Source: Paulinella micropora (Eukaryota > Cercozoa > Imbricatea > Euglyphida). From it: a stretch of DNA of 24,910 nucleotides. Position numbers and translations under genes: made by a program. The notes beneath the pieces were generated by a model. The model was not told the origin of the DNA and did no database searches. It saw only the letters and a list, made by a program, of their open reading frames with translations. This document shows positions 8,911-18,635 of this stretch, one piece after another. Location: positions 1 to 24,910 of the forward strand of contig BJOX01000105.1 in the NCBI GenBank assembly GCA_009731375.1. The letters run 5' to 3'. Positions within the stretch are counted from its first letter, which is position 1; every line of letters begins with the position of its first letter.

Positions 8911-9777
8911 TCCGATTTCTTGTTCTCCTTACTCAGATTACTTTCTCCTCCTTCTTTTCTATATTGTATCTAGTATGAGGCACTTGGACCTACACACAGA
9001 TAGTAATAGAGAAGCTAGAAAAGCTCTCCTTGAGAAGTCGACAGTCGATCAGATAGGTTCTCAGACCTACCTTTAGAAAACGATCAGAGATTTGCAAAAA
9101 TACTCTGACGTATGTGTGAGATAATGCAGATATTAATAAATACACAAACTAGAAGGGTAAAGTGTTGTGCTCCTGTCCCTATGCTTGTTTGTGTTTTGTG
9201 TGTGTTCCTTCACTCTTCTGTCCACCTCCTTCTTCTTGGTCTCTGTGTGAGAACAGCAAGAACGACAGAGAGTTTGTATCTGATGTCTCCTTGTGAGCAC
9301 ACAGATACTGATTGGGCTAGAGGGTACGAGACACCTGCTTGAGACCAATCAAATTATTTGTTTTGTGAAAGAGTTATGAGGGAGCTGTGTTGGAGTATTT
9401 GTTTTCGTCTGACGTCCACGTGTGAGACAGGTCAGTGAAAATTCACTCTGTTGCCTGTGTGGCAAAGCAGAAAGAAATCACCCTAGTGATGTGGACTCCA
9501 AATGTAATGCCCCCAACGATAGCTAGTAAAAAGTCGGTAATACAACCAAACACAGTCCTCAAGAATGAGAATGATGTCTCGTTGTATTAGCTCAGTGAAG
9601 CCAAAAAAGGAAAACTGCAACAGACCAGGAATAAAATGGCATCAGGTCCAATCCGGACAAATAATACTGAAAAACAAGCTGGTGCACCTGTCACCAGGAA
9701 AAATTACTTTTTACCGGCTATCCGGGGGTGATGCCTACAGTACTACTGAAAAAGCAGAGCGGTCACTTCGTTTATTT

Positions 9778-9778
<1 letters not shown>
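8911..9778. other. Non-coding stretch upstream of the retrotransposon
   Basis: About 870 bases with no convincing gene. Part may be the rest of the 5' LTR of the minus-strand element. 9160-9230 vaguely resembles 8735-8800 (GTGT..GCTCCT, TTTGTGTT, GTTCCTTCA), suggesting an old internal duplication. Short ORFs here show no domain. Confidence 0.4.

Positions 9779-9822
<44 letters not shown>
9779..9822. repeat. (GA)n microsatellite
   Basis: An almost uninterrupted GA dinucleotide run. The Arg-Glu peptide it encodes is an artefact. Confidence 0.95.
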
Positions 9823-9825
<3 letters not shown>

Positions 9826-9879
9826 ATTTGTTGGCTGAATCGCGATGTGAACATTCACCTGCTGGAGAGCGCTATAAAT

Positions 9880-10265
9880 ATATCTGACGACATTCAAGTG
9901 GCAAAACATTCAAACTTTGACCTCATCTTCTCAATCAATATTTGAGATACGGAAATGTAGCGCACACCGTTGGAAACTGTTGTCTTAAGCTTTCCAATGC
10001 TGGCTTCAGATTTGTCGTATCACTTAGATTGATGGAGAACAATGAGATCAAAGTTGGATAGTTTGCCACTTGAATGTCCACAGCAATATCTGACGACATT
10101 GAAATAGCAAAGTTGTCCAACTTGACATTCATTGTTGTCAATCAATCTCTTAGATACAAAAATGCAGGTGATATCGTTCAAAGCTCTTGCTCAGAGCTTT
10201 GAAACAATAGCTTCAGCGTTGTAGCACTGCGATTGATGGAGAACCACGTGATCAAGGTTGGATCA
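9880..10265. repeat. Tandem pair of foldback (inverted) repeats, unit ~206 bp
   Basis: Unit A (9880-10085) and unit B (from 10086) both start with ATATCTGACGACATT. Unit A is an inverted repeat: its left arm, starting at GACATTCAAGTGGCAAA (9889), pairs with the complement of its right arm ending at 10078. Inner arms TTGGAAA/TTTCCAA surround the centre. Unit B keeps the plan with a different centre, a perfect 9-bp hairpin CAAAGCTCT/AGAGCTTTG. No coding capacity is seen. Confidence 0.7.
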
Positions 10266-10267
10266 CA

Positions 10268-10400
10268 AGAAGAAAGAAGAAACAAAAAGAGAGGAAGAAA
10301 GAGGGGGAAAAAAAAAGGAGGAAGAAGTAAGGTGGAAGGAGGAGGGAAGAGGAAGGAGAAGGGGAAGAAGAAGAAAGGAGAAGAAGGAAGGAAGGAGTAT
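10268..10400. repeat. Purine-rich GAA/GGA tract
   Basis: Imperfect A/G-only sequence, with purines nearly exclusively on the plus strand. It is simple sequence. Confidence 0.85.
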
Positions 10401-10945
10401 CTAGGAAAGGCAGTTGGCTTTGGCCTCTTGAAAGTACTCAGTGATATGTACATCATCTCCATGAAAGGACTTGAAAGTTGTGCGGCATGTCGGGAAATTG
10501 ACATGCTAGATATTAAGATACAAGCTAGAAAATGGCGCGTAGGGACACTTTTCAGAACCAGCAAAAAATCCGTCCGTAATTTCCGCAGAAATTCAGCCAA
10601 AATGAAATATAAATTATTATACAACTATTTAAACTGTAAAGTCTGTGAAAATTCCGCACGAGTAAATGATAATTCTAAAAAAATGTCCCTTGTGCGCGAG
10701 GTGTAAGAGTGTAAAATACAAATCATCATTAACCTGACGGCTCAATGACGGCCATAGCAGGGCTTGAAAAGTGTTTTCCTTACTTCAGAGATAATGTGTG
10801 GACGGCCATGTCTAGGTAAAACCAGTCAAGCAGTGGATATGGACGATAAAGGTAGTAGTCAGGGAGCGGATGGGACATAAAGGCAGAAGTCAGGCATATC
10901 CACGACGGGGAGCATGAGGGCCTGTCACGCCCCCCCGGTGGTTGC
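10401..10945. other. Unassigned stretch; weak plus-strand ORF end (to 10706)
   Basis: The plus-strand frame running out of the purine tract stays open to a TAA at 10704-10706, giving about 100 non-repetitive residues. No domain, membrane segment or splice signal supports a gene, so this is probably chance. Nothing else is visible to 10945. Confidence 0.3.
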
Positions 10946-10958
10946 TTGCGTCTCGTCG

Positions 10959-10962
10959 GAGA

Positions 10963-11014
<52 letters not shown>

Positions 11015-11022
11015 GAGAGAGA
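10959..11022. repeat. (GA)n microsatellite
   Basis: GA repeats with single interruptions (GATA, GGGA). Confidence 0.95.
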
Positions 11023-11227
11023 ATGCGTTGCTTGCGCGATTACACGCAGTGCATCAAGGCATCCTGCACAGTGTAGCATATACAAACAGATTTGGATTGT
11101 TTATCCAGAAATAACAAGGGCAACAACGACAACGACAACGACCATGATAATAACAAAGTATAGAATGGAAAGACTGATTTCGACTTCCTAGCAAAAACAA
11201 CAAGAACCATCAACAAGAGGAAACAAG

Positions 11228-11348
11228 GAGGAGGAGGAGGAGGAGAAAGAAGAAGAAGAAGAAGAAGAAGAAGAAGAAGCAGAAGCAGAAGAAGAAGAAG
11301 AAGAAGAAGAAGAAGAAGGAGAGGAAGAAGAAGAAGGAGAAGAAGAAA
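11228..11348. repeat. (GGA)n/(GAA)n microsatellite
   Basis: A short GGA run passing into a long GAA run with occasional GCA and GGA variants. Long poly-Glu/Lys or Leu ORFs across it are artefacts. Confidence 0.95.
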
Positions 11349-11428
11349 CCTGAATGACGTCTTGCAGAGTGGAACCTGCCGCGGCGACTGCGACGTAGTG
11401 TGTACCAGGAAACTATACCACACAAACC

Positions 11429-11446
11429 CACACACACACACACACA
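11429..11446. repeat. (CA)n microsatellite
   Basis: Nine or so CA units. Confidence 0.9.
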
Positions 11447-11560
11447 AATATGCAGATCTGTATACACAAACACAAATAAGACGGAAGACAAAACGCAGCA
11501 AAAATTTTGCGGAATTTGCGTGATTTTCGCACGTACACATTTACATGGATACTAAGAAGA

Positions 11561-11730
11561 AGAAAAGGAGGAGGAGGAGGAAGAGGAGGAGGAGGAGAAG
11601 GAGGAGGAGGAGGAGGAGGAAGAAGAAGAAGAAGAAGAAGAAGAAGAAGAAAGAAAAAGAAGAAAGAGGAGAGAAGAGAGAGAGAGAGAGAGGTGTGTGT
11701 GTGTGTGTGTGTGTCTGTGTGTGAGTGAGT
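11561..11730. repeat. Compound GGA / GAA / GA / GT microsatellite
   Basis: Consecutive blocks of GGA, GAA, AAAG-like, GA and finally GT/GTGA repeats, all purine-rich on the plus strand up to the GT block. Confidence 0.95.
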
Positions 11731-11848
11731 GTTGCGACCAAGATCATGGCACCAGCAGACTTCGCCAGCTTGTTATGCATCTACATAATCGCAGAAATGT
11801 ACGCATATATCGCAGACATGGCCCTAAGTATCTTATGGCGTTTAAGCT

Positions 11849-12041
11849 CCGTTCTACACCACCCTCCGGGTTATGGGTGTGAAAATGGCCACCACAGGCC
11901 AGGCTTTTCAGGAAGCAAAATCAGAAAGTGGCACCAAAAGCCGGGTTCTGGGTGTGAAAGTGGCACCACAGGCCAGGCTTTCCAGGAAGCAAACCCAGAA
12001 AGTGGCCCCAGAAACCCGGAATTCTGGGTGGTGTAGAACGG
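11849..12041. mobile_element. MITE-like element with perfect 16-bp terminal inverted repeats
   Basis: The left end CCGTTCTACACCACCC (11849-11864) is the exact reverse complement of the right end (12026-12041). A further 7-bp match (CCGGGTT) lies just inside after a short offset. The 193-bp body holds a 75-bp tandem repeat (11866-11940 and 11941-12015, about 85-90% alike) and no coding capacity. A clear target-site duplication is not visible. Known MITEs are short, non-coding and end in inverted repeats like this; assignment to a transposase family is not possible here. Confidence 0.65.
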
Positions 12042-12093
12042 GCCTTGTTAGTAAGCTATGCTAGATCAAATATAGCAGCTGAGCCATATTTAC

Positions 12094-12182
12094 CATGAGT
12101 AAAGTTCCCCCCACGGCCAGGTTGCCTGTCACTCCTGCCACTGCGCCCACCACATGCACGTCGGGAAGGGCTTCCGTCAGAC
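12094..12182 (-). CDS. Possible isolated exon (hydrophobic, Gly/Val/Ala-rich segment)
   Basis: On the minus strand a pyrimidine-containing stretch ending CTGCAG is followed by 89 bases, then ATG/GTAAAT, a good splice donor. One frame reads LTEALPDVHVVGAVAGV and continues with TGNLAVGGTLLM, like one membrane helix with small residues. Another frame is also open. No neighbouring exon can be joined with confidence. This could be a real exon of a membrane protein gene continuing outside the visible sequence, or chance. Confidence 0.25.
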
Positions 12183-12189
12183 CTGCAGA

Positions 12190-12226
12190 TAAATAGGTAG
12201 GTAGGGAGGTAGGTAGGTAGGTAGAA
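12190..12226. repeat. (GGTA)n microsatellite
   Basis: Tetranucleotide GGTA/AGGT run with one GGGA variant. Confidence 0.9.
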
Positions 12227-12351
12227 AGAAAGAGAAAGGACAGGCTAGGGAAGTTGTGTAAGACCAGTAAAATCCATCACCATGTTAACTTGCTTGCTTG
12301 AGGGCTGACTTGAGTCAAAAGAACGTACCGCTCTTTAAACCTAAGAAAACA

Positions 12352-12352
12352 A

Positions 12353-12402
<50 letters not shown>

Positions 12403-12420
12403 ACAATGATGATAATAATG

Positions 12421-12489
<69 letters not shown>
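12352..12489. repeat. (ACT)n followed by (AAT)n microsatellites
   Basis: About 16 ACT units, a short ATGATA transition, then about 24 AAT units. Confidence 0.97.
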
Positions 12490-12590
12490 GACTTATCAGT
12501 CAATTGGCCTTTGATCCTGTCGGACATGTGCCTCCATTGGTAGCACGGGGCCGTTCGGTGACGCGGCTCCGCTCCAAAGACTCGACTGGC

Positions 12591-12645
<55 letters not shown>

Positions 12646-12763
12646 TTCCCTCCCCAGCATTCACTGTTGTGACTGTTGGGTCGAAGGATGGAGGCGCATG
12701 GCCCTTGGGCTCGGCCATGACAGATGAATACAACAACAACAACAACAACGACAACAATAAAAA

Positions 12764-12821
<58 letters not shown>

Positions 12822-12930
12822 TTTAGTGTATCTCCTGCCAATTGCTGAGCCAAAAGGCCATGTGCATCCAGTCCTCCATTCCATAAGGAAAGTCTCCACA
12901 CCAATCGGTGGAATAAAGGAAGTGACGGCA
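12490..12930. repeat. Three SINE-like modules separated by AAT tracts
   Basis: Unique pieces at ~12490-12593 (plus), ~12647-12730 (minus) and ~12822-12930 (plus, cut by a gap) sit between AAT runs (12594-12646, 12767-12821) and a CAA run (12731-12750). They share a core close to CATGTGCCTCCAT; the second and third also share GAGCC-AA-GGCCATG. The first module ends directly in a TAA-type tail, as SINE 3' ends do. The family is not recognised. Confidence 0.45.
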
Positions 12931-13668
12931 NNNNNNNNNNNNNNNNNNNNNNNNNNNNNNNNNNNNNNNNNNNNNNNNNNNNNNNNNNNNNNNNNNNNNN
13001 NNNNNNNNNNNNNNNNNNNNNNNNNNNNNNNNNNNNNNNNNNNNNNNNNNNNNNNNNNNNNNNNNNNNNNNNNNNNNNNNNNNNNNNNNNNNNNNNNNNN
13101 NNNNNNNNNNNNNNNNNNNNNNNNNNNNNNNNNNNNNNNNNNNNNNNNNNNNNNNNNNNNNNNNNNNNNNNNNNNNNNNNNNNNNNNNNNNNNNNNNNNN
13201 NNNNNNNNNNNNNNNNNNNNNNNNNNNNNNNNNNNNNNNNNNNNNNNNNNNNNNNNNNNNNNNNNNNNNNNNNNNNNNNNNNNNNNNNNNNNNNNNNNNN
13301 NNNNNNNNNNNNNNNNNNNNNNNNNNNNNNNNNNNNNNNNNNNNNNNNNNNNNNNNNNNNNNNNNNNNNNNNNNNNNNNNNNNNNNNNNNNNNNNNNNNN
13401 NNNNNNNNNNNNNNNNNNNNNNNNNNNNNNNNNNNNNNNNNNNNNNNNNNNNNNNNNNNNNNNNNNNNNNNNNNNNNNNNNNNNNNNNNNNNNNNNNNNN
13501 NNNNNNNNNNNNNNNNNNNNNNNNNNNNNNNNNNNNNNNNNNNNNNNNNNNNNNNNNNNNNNNNNNNNNNNNNNNNNNNNNNNNNNNNNNNNNNNNNNNN
13601 NNNNNNNNNNNNNNNNNNNNNNNNNNNNNNNNNNNNNNNNNNNNNNNNNNNNNNNNNNNNNNNNNNNN
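12931..13668. other. Assembly gap (N)
   Basis: 738 undetermined bases inside a repeat cluster. ORFs spanning it are meaningless. Confidence 1.
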
Positions 13669-13675
13669 GACCGGT

Positions 13676-13768
13676 ATGTTCAATGAAAATACTGGTGGCA
13701 CCGACGGGAATCGAACTGGCGACAGGGCCCAGATGGTAGAACTTGACCACTGGGCTATCACGGTGTCC

Positions 13769-13770
<2 letters not shown>
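13676..13770 (-). repeat. tRNA-derived SINE head or tRNA pseudogene
   Basis: On the minus strand, TAGCCCAGTGG matches the pol III A box and AGTTCGATTCC matches the B box at 10 of 11 positions. The spacing is right, and the acceptor-stem-like ends GACACCG/CGGTGCC pair with one mismatch. The T stem pairs poorly and no clean anticodon arm forms, so it is not a functional tRNA. An AAT array lies immediately upstream on that strand. It resembles the 5' head of a tRNA-derived SINE whose body continues toward the gap. Confidence 0.6.
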
Positions 13771-14044
<274 letters not shown>

Positions 14045-14054
14045 TCTAATTGAA

Positions 14055-14515
14055 TGTACGTACATATATGCAAGCTTGTGTATGTATGTATGTATTTGTG
14101 TATGTATCGCATGTATGTATGTACATACATAAATACATACATAAATGCATACAAGCATACACACATCCTTTTCTTTTCTTGTCTTTTCAGTCTTTGTGTT
14201 CTCATTTTTGTCCCCCCCCCCCCCTTCTATTTTGTTCTGTTCACCTTTTTTGTATTATTACATACATACATAACATACACACACACAAACACATACATAC
14301 ATACACATACATACATACATACATGCATACATACATACATACATACATACATAAATACATACATACAATCATATATACATACATAATGTACATACATACA
14401 TACATACATACATACAAGACTCGCATACATGCAAACATGCGTACATACAATACAATACAATACAATACAATACATTAGATCTTACAATACAATACAATAC
14501 AATACATAGAGACAT
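14055..14515. repeat. ATAC/TACA tetranucleotide and ATACA pentanucleotide arrays
   Basis: GTAT/ATAC repeats at 14055-14160 and 14260-14440, then a pentanucleotide run (14446-14510). A 12-base C homopolymer sits at 14213-14224. Tyr-Ile-His-Thr ORFs in every frame are artefacts of the 4-bp unit. Confidence 0.95.
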
Positions 14516-14570
14516 ACATAGAGACATACAGGCACAGACATTGAGAGACATACATACGTGGGCGGAGAAG

Positions 14571-14641
14571 AAAGGGAAAACGAATATATGGAAGTGTCTT
14601 GTTACAAGGGAAAACGCATATAAAGAAGTGTCTTGTGTACA
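14571..14641. repeat. Short tandem duplication, unit ~35 bp
   Basis: AAGGGAAAACG, then ATATA, then GAAGTGTCTTGT occurs twice with a few mismatches. Confidence 0.8.
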
Positions 14642-14644
14642 GGA

Positions 14645-15499
14645 AAAGGGGAACAGAAAGTAGTCCACTAATGTCGAAATAAACGGAATTCACGAGAACA
14701 AATGTCAGAGCTTCCAAACCCACACAAACTCCCGTCTCGTTTTTACCTACCACAACTAATCCGGACCCATTCGCTCTTTTTCTTTTCTTTTCTTCTCTTT
14801 TGTTACTTTTGTTTCATTCATTCTATTCAAAAATAATGGACAACTTTGTTTTGGTTCATTCATTTTTACTTTTTCTCTCCTCCATTCAAGTTCTCAGGAT
14901 AGCTTTGCCAGTCAAACTGTTCCGGCCTATAATTTCTTTTTTACGCTTGTCTGTAAACTAACCGTTAAAATCGGTCTTCAAACTGCGACCGTAAAAACCG
15001 TTCGAACGCGTTGACTCTCAAAGGCTGCACTTGGATGGAGTGCGCAATTGCAATTCGTCGCTGAGTGCTGTAGTAACATAGTAGTCGGTAGTGGGCACTT
15101 TTCAATCTTGATTTCGCCAGAGTGATGGTGGACTCCGACTGTTGTTGGTCCCGCCAAGTGCGAGTCAGGGACGGGCAACGACTCAACATTCTTGGGGCGT
15201 TCACTTCTCATGATCAACAGGTACACTAGTGGCTGTGAGGAACAATTAGCTGGGAGGAATGCACTCTGCCGTTTTGCAGATCAACATAGATAGTTTTGGT
15301 AATCAGACTGAAATAAACTGATTTTCAAACCTGACAACAAAATGACTAAAATGACTGCAATTCAGTCATCACACATGTTTTGTTCCTCAATCTCTCCTGT
15401 GCTTTTCTAGAACCTATGCATCACCATTATGTATGAATGCTCGTATGCTTCTTCTGACACCATGCAGTCCAAGCCGTTCCACCTTCGGTCACAGGCCTT
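14645..15499. other. Non-repetitive stretch, no gene supported
   Basis: About 850 bases of normal complexity. It may hold promoter or early exons for the membrane protein fragment at 15500. A donor-like CAG/GTACAC lies near 15219, but no ATG-initiated exon can be argued. Minus-strand ORFs at 14965-15226 overlap each other and show no domain. Confidence 0.35.
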
Positions 15500-16087
15500 G
15501 TGTCCGTTTTCTGTACAGTTCCAGTATTGCTATCTTCTAATTTCTCCTACTATCTTTGCCTTTTTGCAGTAGTTCAATCTTTATATGCTTTGTCAGGTGA
15601 GATGGTGACTCTGACTCAGTGCTCAGTCTGGTTGCAGTGGTTTTGCATTGTTGGGATCGTGCAGGGAGTTTTCTTGCTGTTCACTCTCTACTTCCTGTGG
15701 AAAACACAAAGGTTCCGTTTCGTGCAAGGAAAAACACAAGGATTGCTCTGCTGGCTGAAGATGGCTGCAGTGAACACCAACTTTTGCGTGTTCCTGTTCG
15801 CTGTGTCTGGGCTGGTATTAGTAATCATCCGACAGGTTACCATGTTTCGTATCCTGGAGAATTCAATCGTAGTGAACGTGCTGTTCGAATTTCATCACGC
15901 CTGCTTCTGGGCGCACATGGTCTTGTTCCTCTTCATTTATGTCTCGGTAGCCACAAAAATCATGTTTCAACATGGTGGGTCAAACAGTAGTAAGCAAGTC
16001 CAAGGACTGCAATCGAAGCTTATCACGCGACCATTGGTCCGCTCCTTCTACCTTGGGAAGGGAATAGCCCTGCTAATCTGGCCTTGA
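15500..16087 (+). CDS. Hypothetical multi-pass membrane protein, partial gene
   Basis: One frame is open for 195 codons and encodes clear hydrophobic helices at residues ~44-67, ~94-115 and ~135-154, separated by short basic or polar loops (KTQRFRF, RQVTMFR). The first ~24 residues probably come from intron: a strong splice acceptor (pyrimidine tract, TTTTTGCAG) ends at 15569, so the exon likely starts at 15570. A donor-like GTAAGC at 15990 and an acceptor-like TTCTTGGTTCAG ending at 16168 suggest another intron, but joining them gives a frame that loses the next helix. Downstream, hydrophobic stretches continue in two other registers (16084-16165, then 16160-16250). That means an unmodelled intron or frameshift damage. 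A CATA array begins at 16257 and may have cut the gene. No family is recognised. Confidence 0.45.
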   Translation: MSVFCTVPVLLSSNFSYYLCLFAVVQSLYALSGEMVTLTQCSVWLQWFCIVGIVQGVFLLFTLYFLWKTQRFRFVQGKTQGLLCWLKMAAVNTNFCVFLFAVSGLVLVIIRQVTMFRILENSIVVNVLFEFHHACFWAHMVLFLFIYVSVATKIMFQHGGSNSSKQVQGLQSKLITRPLVRSFYLGKGIALLIWP

Positions 16088-16256
16088 CTCTCATTTTTGG
16101 GGTTGTGTCTGCCCTTGGAGTTAGCGCTGTCCTAACTTCACAATTTCTGGGCGTTTTTCTTGGTTCAGGCGCTGCCTCTACTGGTGACCTTGCTGGGCTA
16201 TGTACGAAGGGTGATGAGCATTATCCAGCAACAGTTGAGCAACGGCTCGCCCATGG
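16088..16256 (+). pseudogene. Possible continuation of the membrane protein, out of frame
   Basis: Frame 1 here reads as a helix (ALTLIFGVVSALGVSAVL), and frame 2 reads another (LVQALPLLVTLLGYV) followed by RRVMSIIQQQLSNG. Either an intron or indels shift the frame. The sequence runs straight into a microsatellite. Confidence 0.3.
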
Positions 16257-16459
16257 GGTACATACATACATACACAAATACATACATACATACATACATA
16301 CATGCACACATATATACATACATACATACATACATATATACATGCATACATATGTACATATGTACATACATTACGTACATACGTACATATATACATACGT
16401 ACATACGTACATACATACATACACATACACATACATGCATACATGCATGCATACATACA

Positions 16460-16495
<36 letters not shown>

Positions 16496-16568
16496 TGCAT
16501 ACATACATACATACATACATACATACATACACATACATACATACATACATACATACATACATACATAC
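16257..16568. repeat. (CATA)n array
   Basis: About 310 bases of CATA/CATG/CGTA repeats. Confidence 0.97.
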
Positions 16569-16685
16569 CAGTTAGTACAAAAATACATACAGACATGATG
16601 CATGCATACGTATATAGATACATGCATGCATTTATTAATTTATTCATGCATATCGCGTGCGTCCAGTGATTCACATAGACGTCTC

Positions 16686-17346
<661 letters not shown>

Positions 17347-17378
17347 TCATACATACATGCATACATACACACATACAC

Positions 17379-17411
<33 letters not shown>

Positions 17412-17440
17412 CATACATACGTATACATACATACTCATAT
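17347..17440. repeat. (CATA)n array
   Basis: CATA repeats with CACA and TATA variants. Confidence 0.93.
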
Positions 17441-17479
17441 ACATACTATCCTGCTCTGTTCATCGTCGGTTGTTATCCA

Positions 17480-17498
17480 TCTACCCACCCACCTATAC

Positions 17499-17534
<36 letters not shown>

Positions 17535-17735
17535 ATCTTTCTATCTATCTACCTATCTATCAACTATCTATCAATCTACCTACCTGCCTGCCTATCTACC
17601 TACCTACCTACCTACCTACCTATCTACCTACCTACCTACCCACCTACCTACCTACCCACCTACCTACCTACCCACCTACCTATCTACCTGCCTACCTACC
17701 TACCTATAGCTGCTGGGGTCAGCGTCAGTTGCCAC

Positions 17736-17806
<71 letters not shown>

Positions 17807-17861
17807 GACCAGATTGACCACGACGCCCATCAAAAGCCACAGCGCGTTGTACGCTATGTAC

Positions 17862-17923
<62 letters not shown>

Positions 17924-18200
17924 GACCAGATTGATCACGACGCCCATCAAAAGCCACAGCGCGTTGTGAGCTATGTACTCGTACGGAAGCGCAGAAGTAG
18001 AGAGCGAGACTGGTGGCCACTGACACTGACCCCAGCAGCTATAGGTAGGTGGTAGGTAGAGAGGTAGGTAGATAGGTAGGTAGGTGGGTAGGTAGGTAAG
18101 TTGGTAGGTAGGTAGTTAGGTAGTAGATAGGTAGATAGTTAGATAGATGGATAGATAGATAGATAGATATATAGATAGATAGATAGATGGATAGATAGAT
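17480..18200. repeat. Large inverted repeat built on CTAT/CTAC and GGTA/GATA arrays
   Basis: The left arm (17480-17736) runs TCTA, then CTAC/CCTA repeats, then a unique 36-base segment containing TAGCTGCTGGGGTCAG. The right arm (18013-18200) is its reverse complement: the unique segment first (18013-18048, 33 of 36 bases matching), then GGTA and GATA repeats. The loop holds two more TCTA arrays (17734-17805, 17862-17923) and a duplicated unique segment. Confidence 0.8.
17807..17977. repeat. Duplicated ~54-bp unique segment
   Basis: 17807-17860 and 17924-17977 are near identical (GACCAGATTGA.CACGACGCC through AGCGCGTTGT). They are 117 bases apart with a TCTA array between them. Origin unknown. 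Confidence 0.85.
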
Positions 18201-18219
18201 AGAAGTAGAGAGCGAGACT
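17992..18219. repeat. 19-bp direct repeat flanking the right arm
   Basis: AGAAGTAGAGAGCGAGACT occurs at 17992-18010 and again at 18201-18219, exactly bracketing the inverted-repeat right arm and GATA array. Confidence 0.8.
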
Positions 18220-18233
18220 AGGAGGAAAAAAGG

Positions 18234-18635
18234 TTGAAGCTACTGCGCTCAATCCTCCAGCTACTAAGCGACTTTCACTCGGCTCACGGAGCGTCAGTCA
18301 AACAGCTACACTCGACTGCTGCTTCGATCATCGCGTTGACACTAGCGCTTCAGAACGCAATGCAATTCACGCGAGTCACGCTGGCAACAGTCGTGCACTG
18401 CAAGAGGATCGAACGGGATACCATTTGCACCTCAACAGGGTCGGAGCTCAGTGAAGAACTCCAACATTGGCTCCACATTCTGCGAGACCCACTGAAATGC
18501 AAACGAGCTATCTTCCAGGCACGGACGGACATCGAGCTGAGGCTCGACGCGGGGGAATTTGCAGTAGGTGGCCACGTACTGAATATGGACGTGACTATAC
18601 CATTGCCCACCGAACTCATCGGCACCTCTTCCACC
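18234..18635 (+). pseudogene. DIRS-like RT C-terminus and start of RNase H
   Basis: Frame 3 reads EEKRLKLLRSILQLL just upstream, then a helical thumb-like region (SVKQLHSTAASIIALTL, FTRVTLATVV) and ELSEELQHWLHILRD, as found between RT and RNase H in DIRS elements. LDAGEFAVGGHVL follows, with D at 18546-18548 as the first RNase H acid. The frame is lost between about 18605 and 18640, where the next RNase H motif appears in frame 1. The open frame itself continues to 18692, but the last part is out-of-frame translation. Confidence 0.65.

Noticed and set aside
9490-9560. TGTAATGCCCCCAA near 9502 as a plus-strand LTR start
   Set aside because: It resembles some gypsy LTR starts, but no second copy, partner end or duplication is seen in the window.
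10233-10706. Lys/Arg-rich 157-residue ORF as a gene
   Set aside because: Half is the purine microsatellite. The rest has no domain, start context or splice support.
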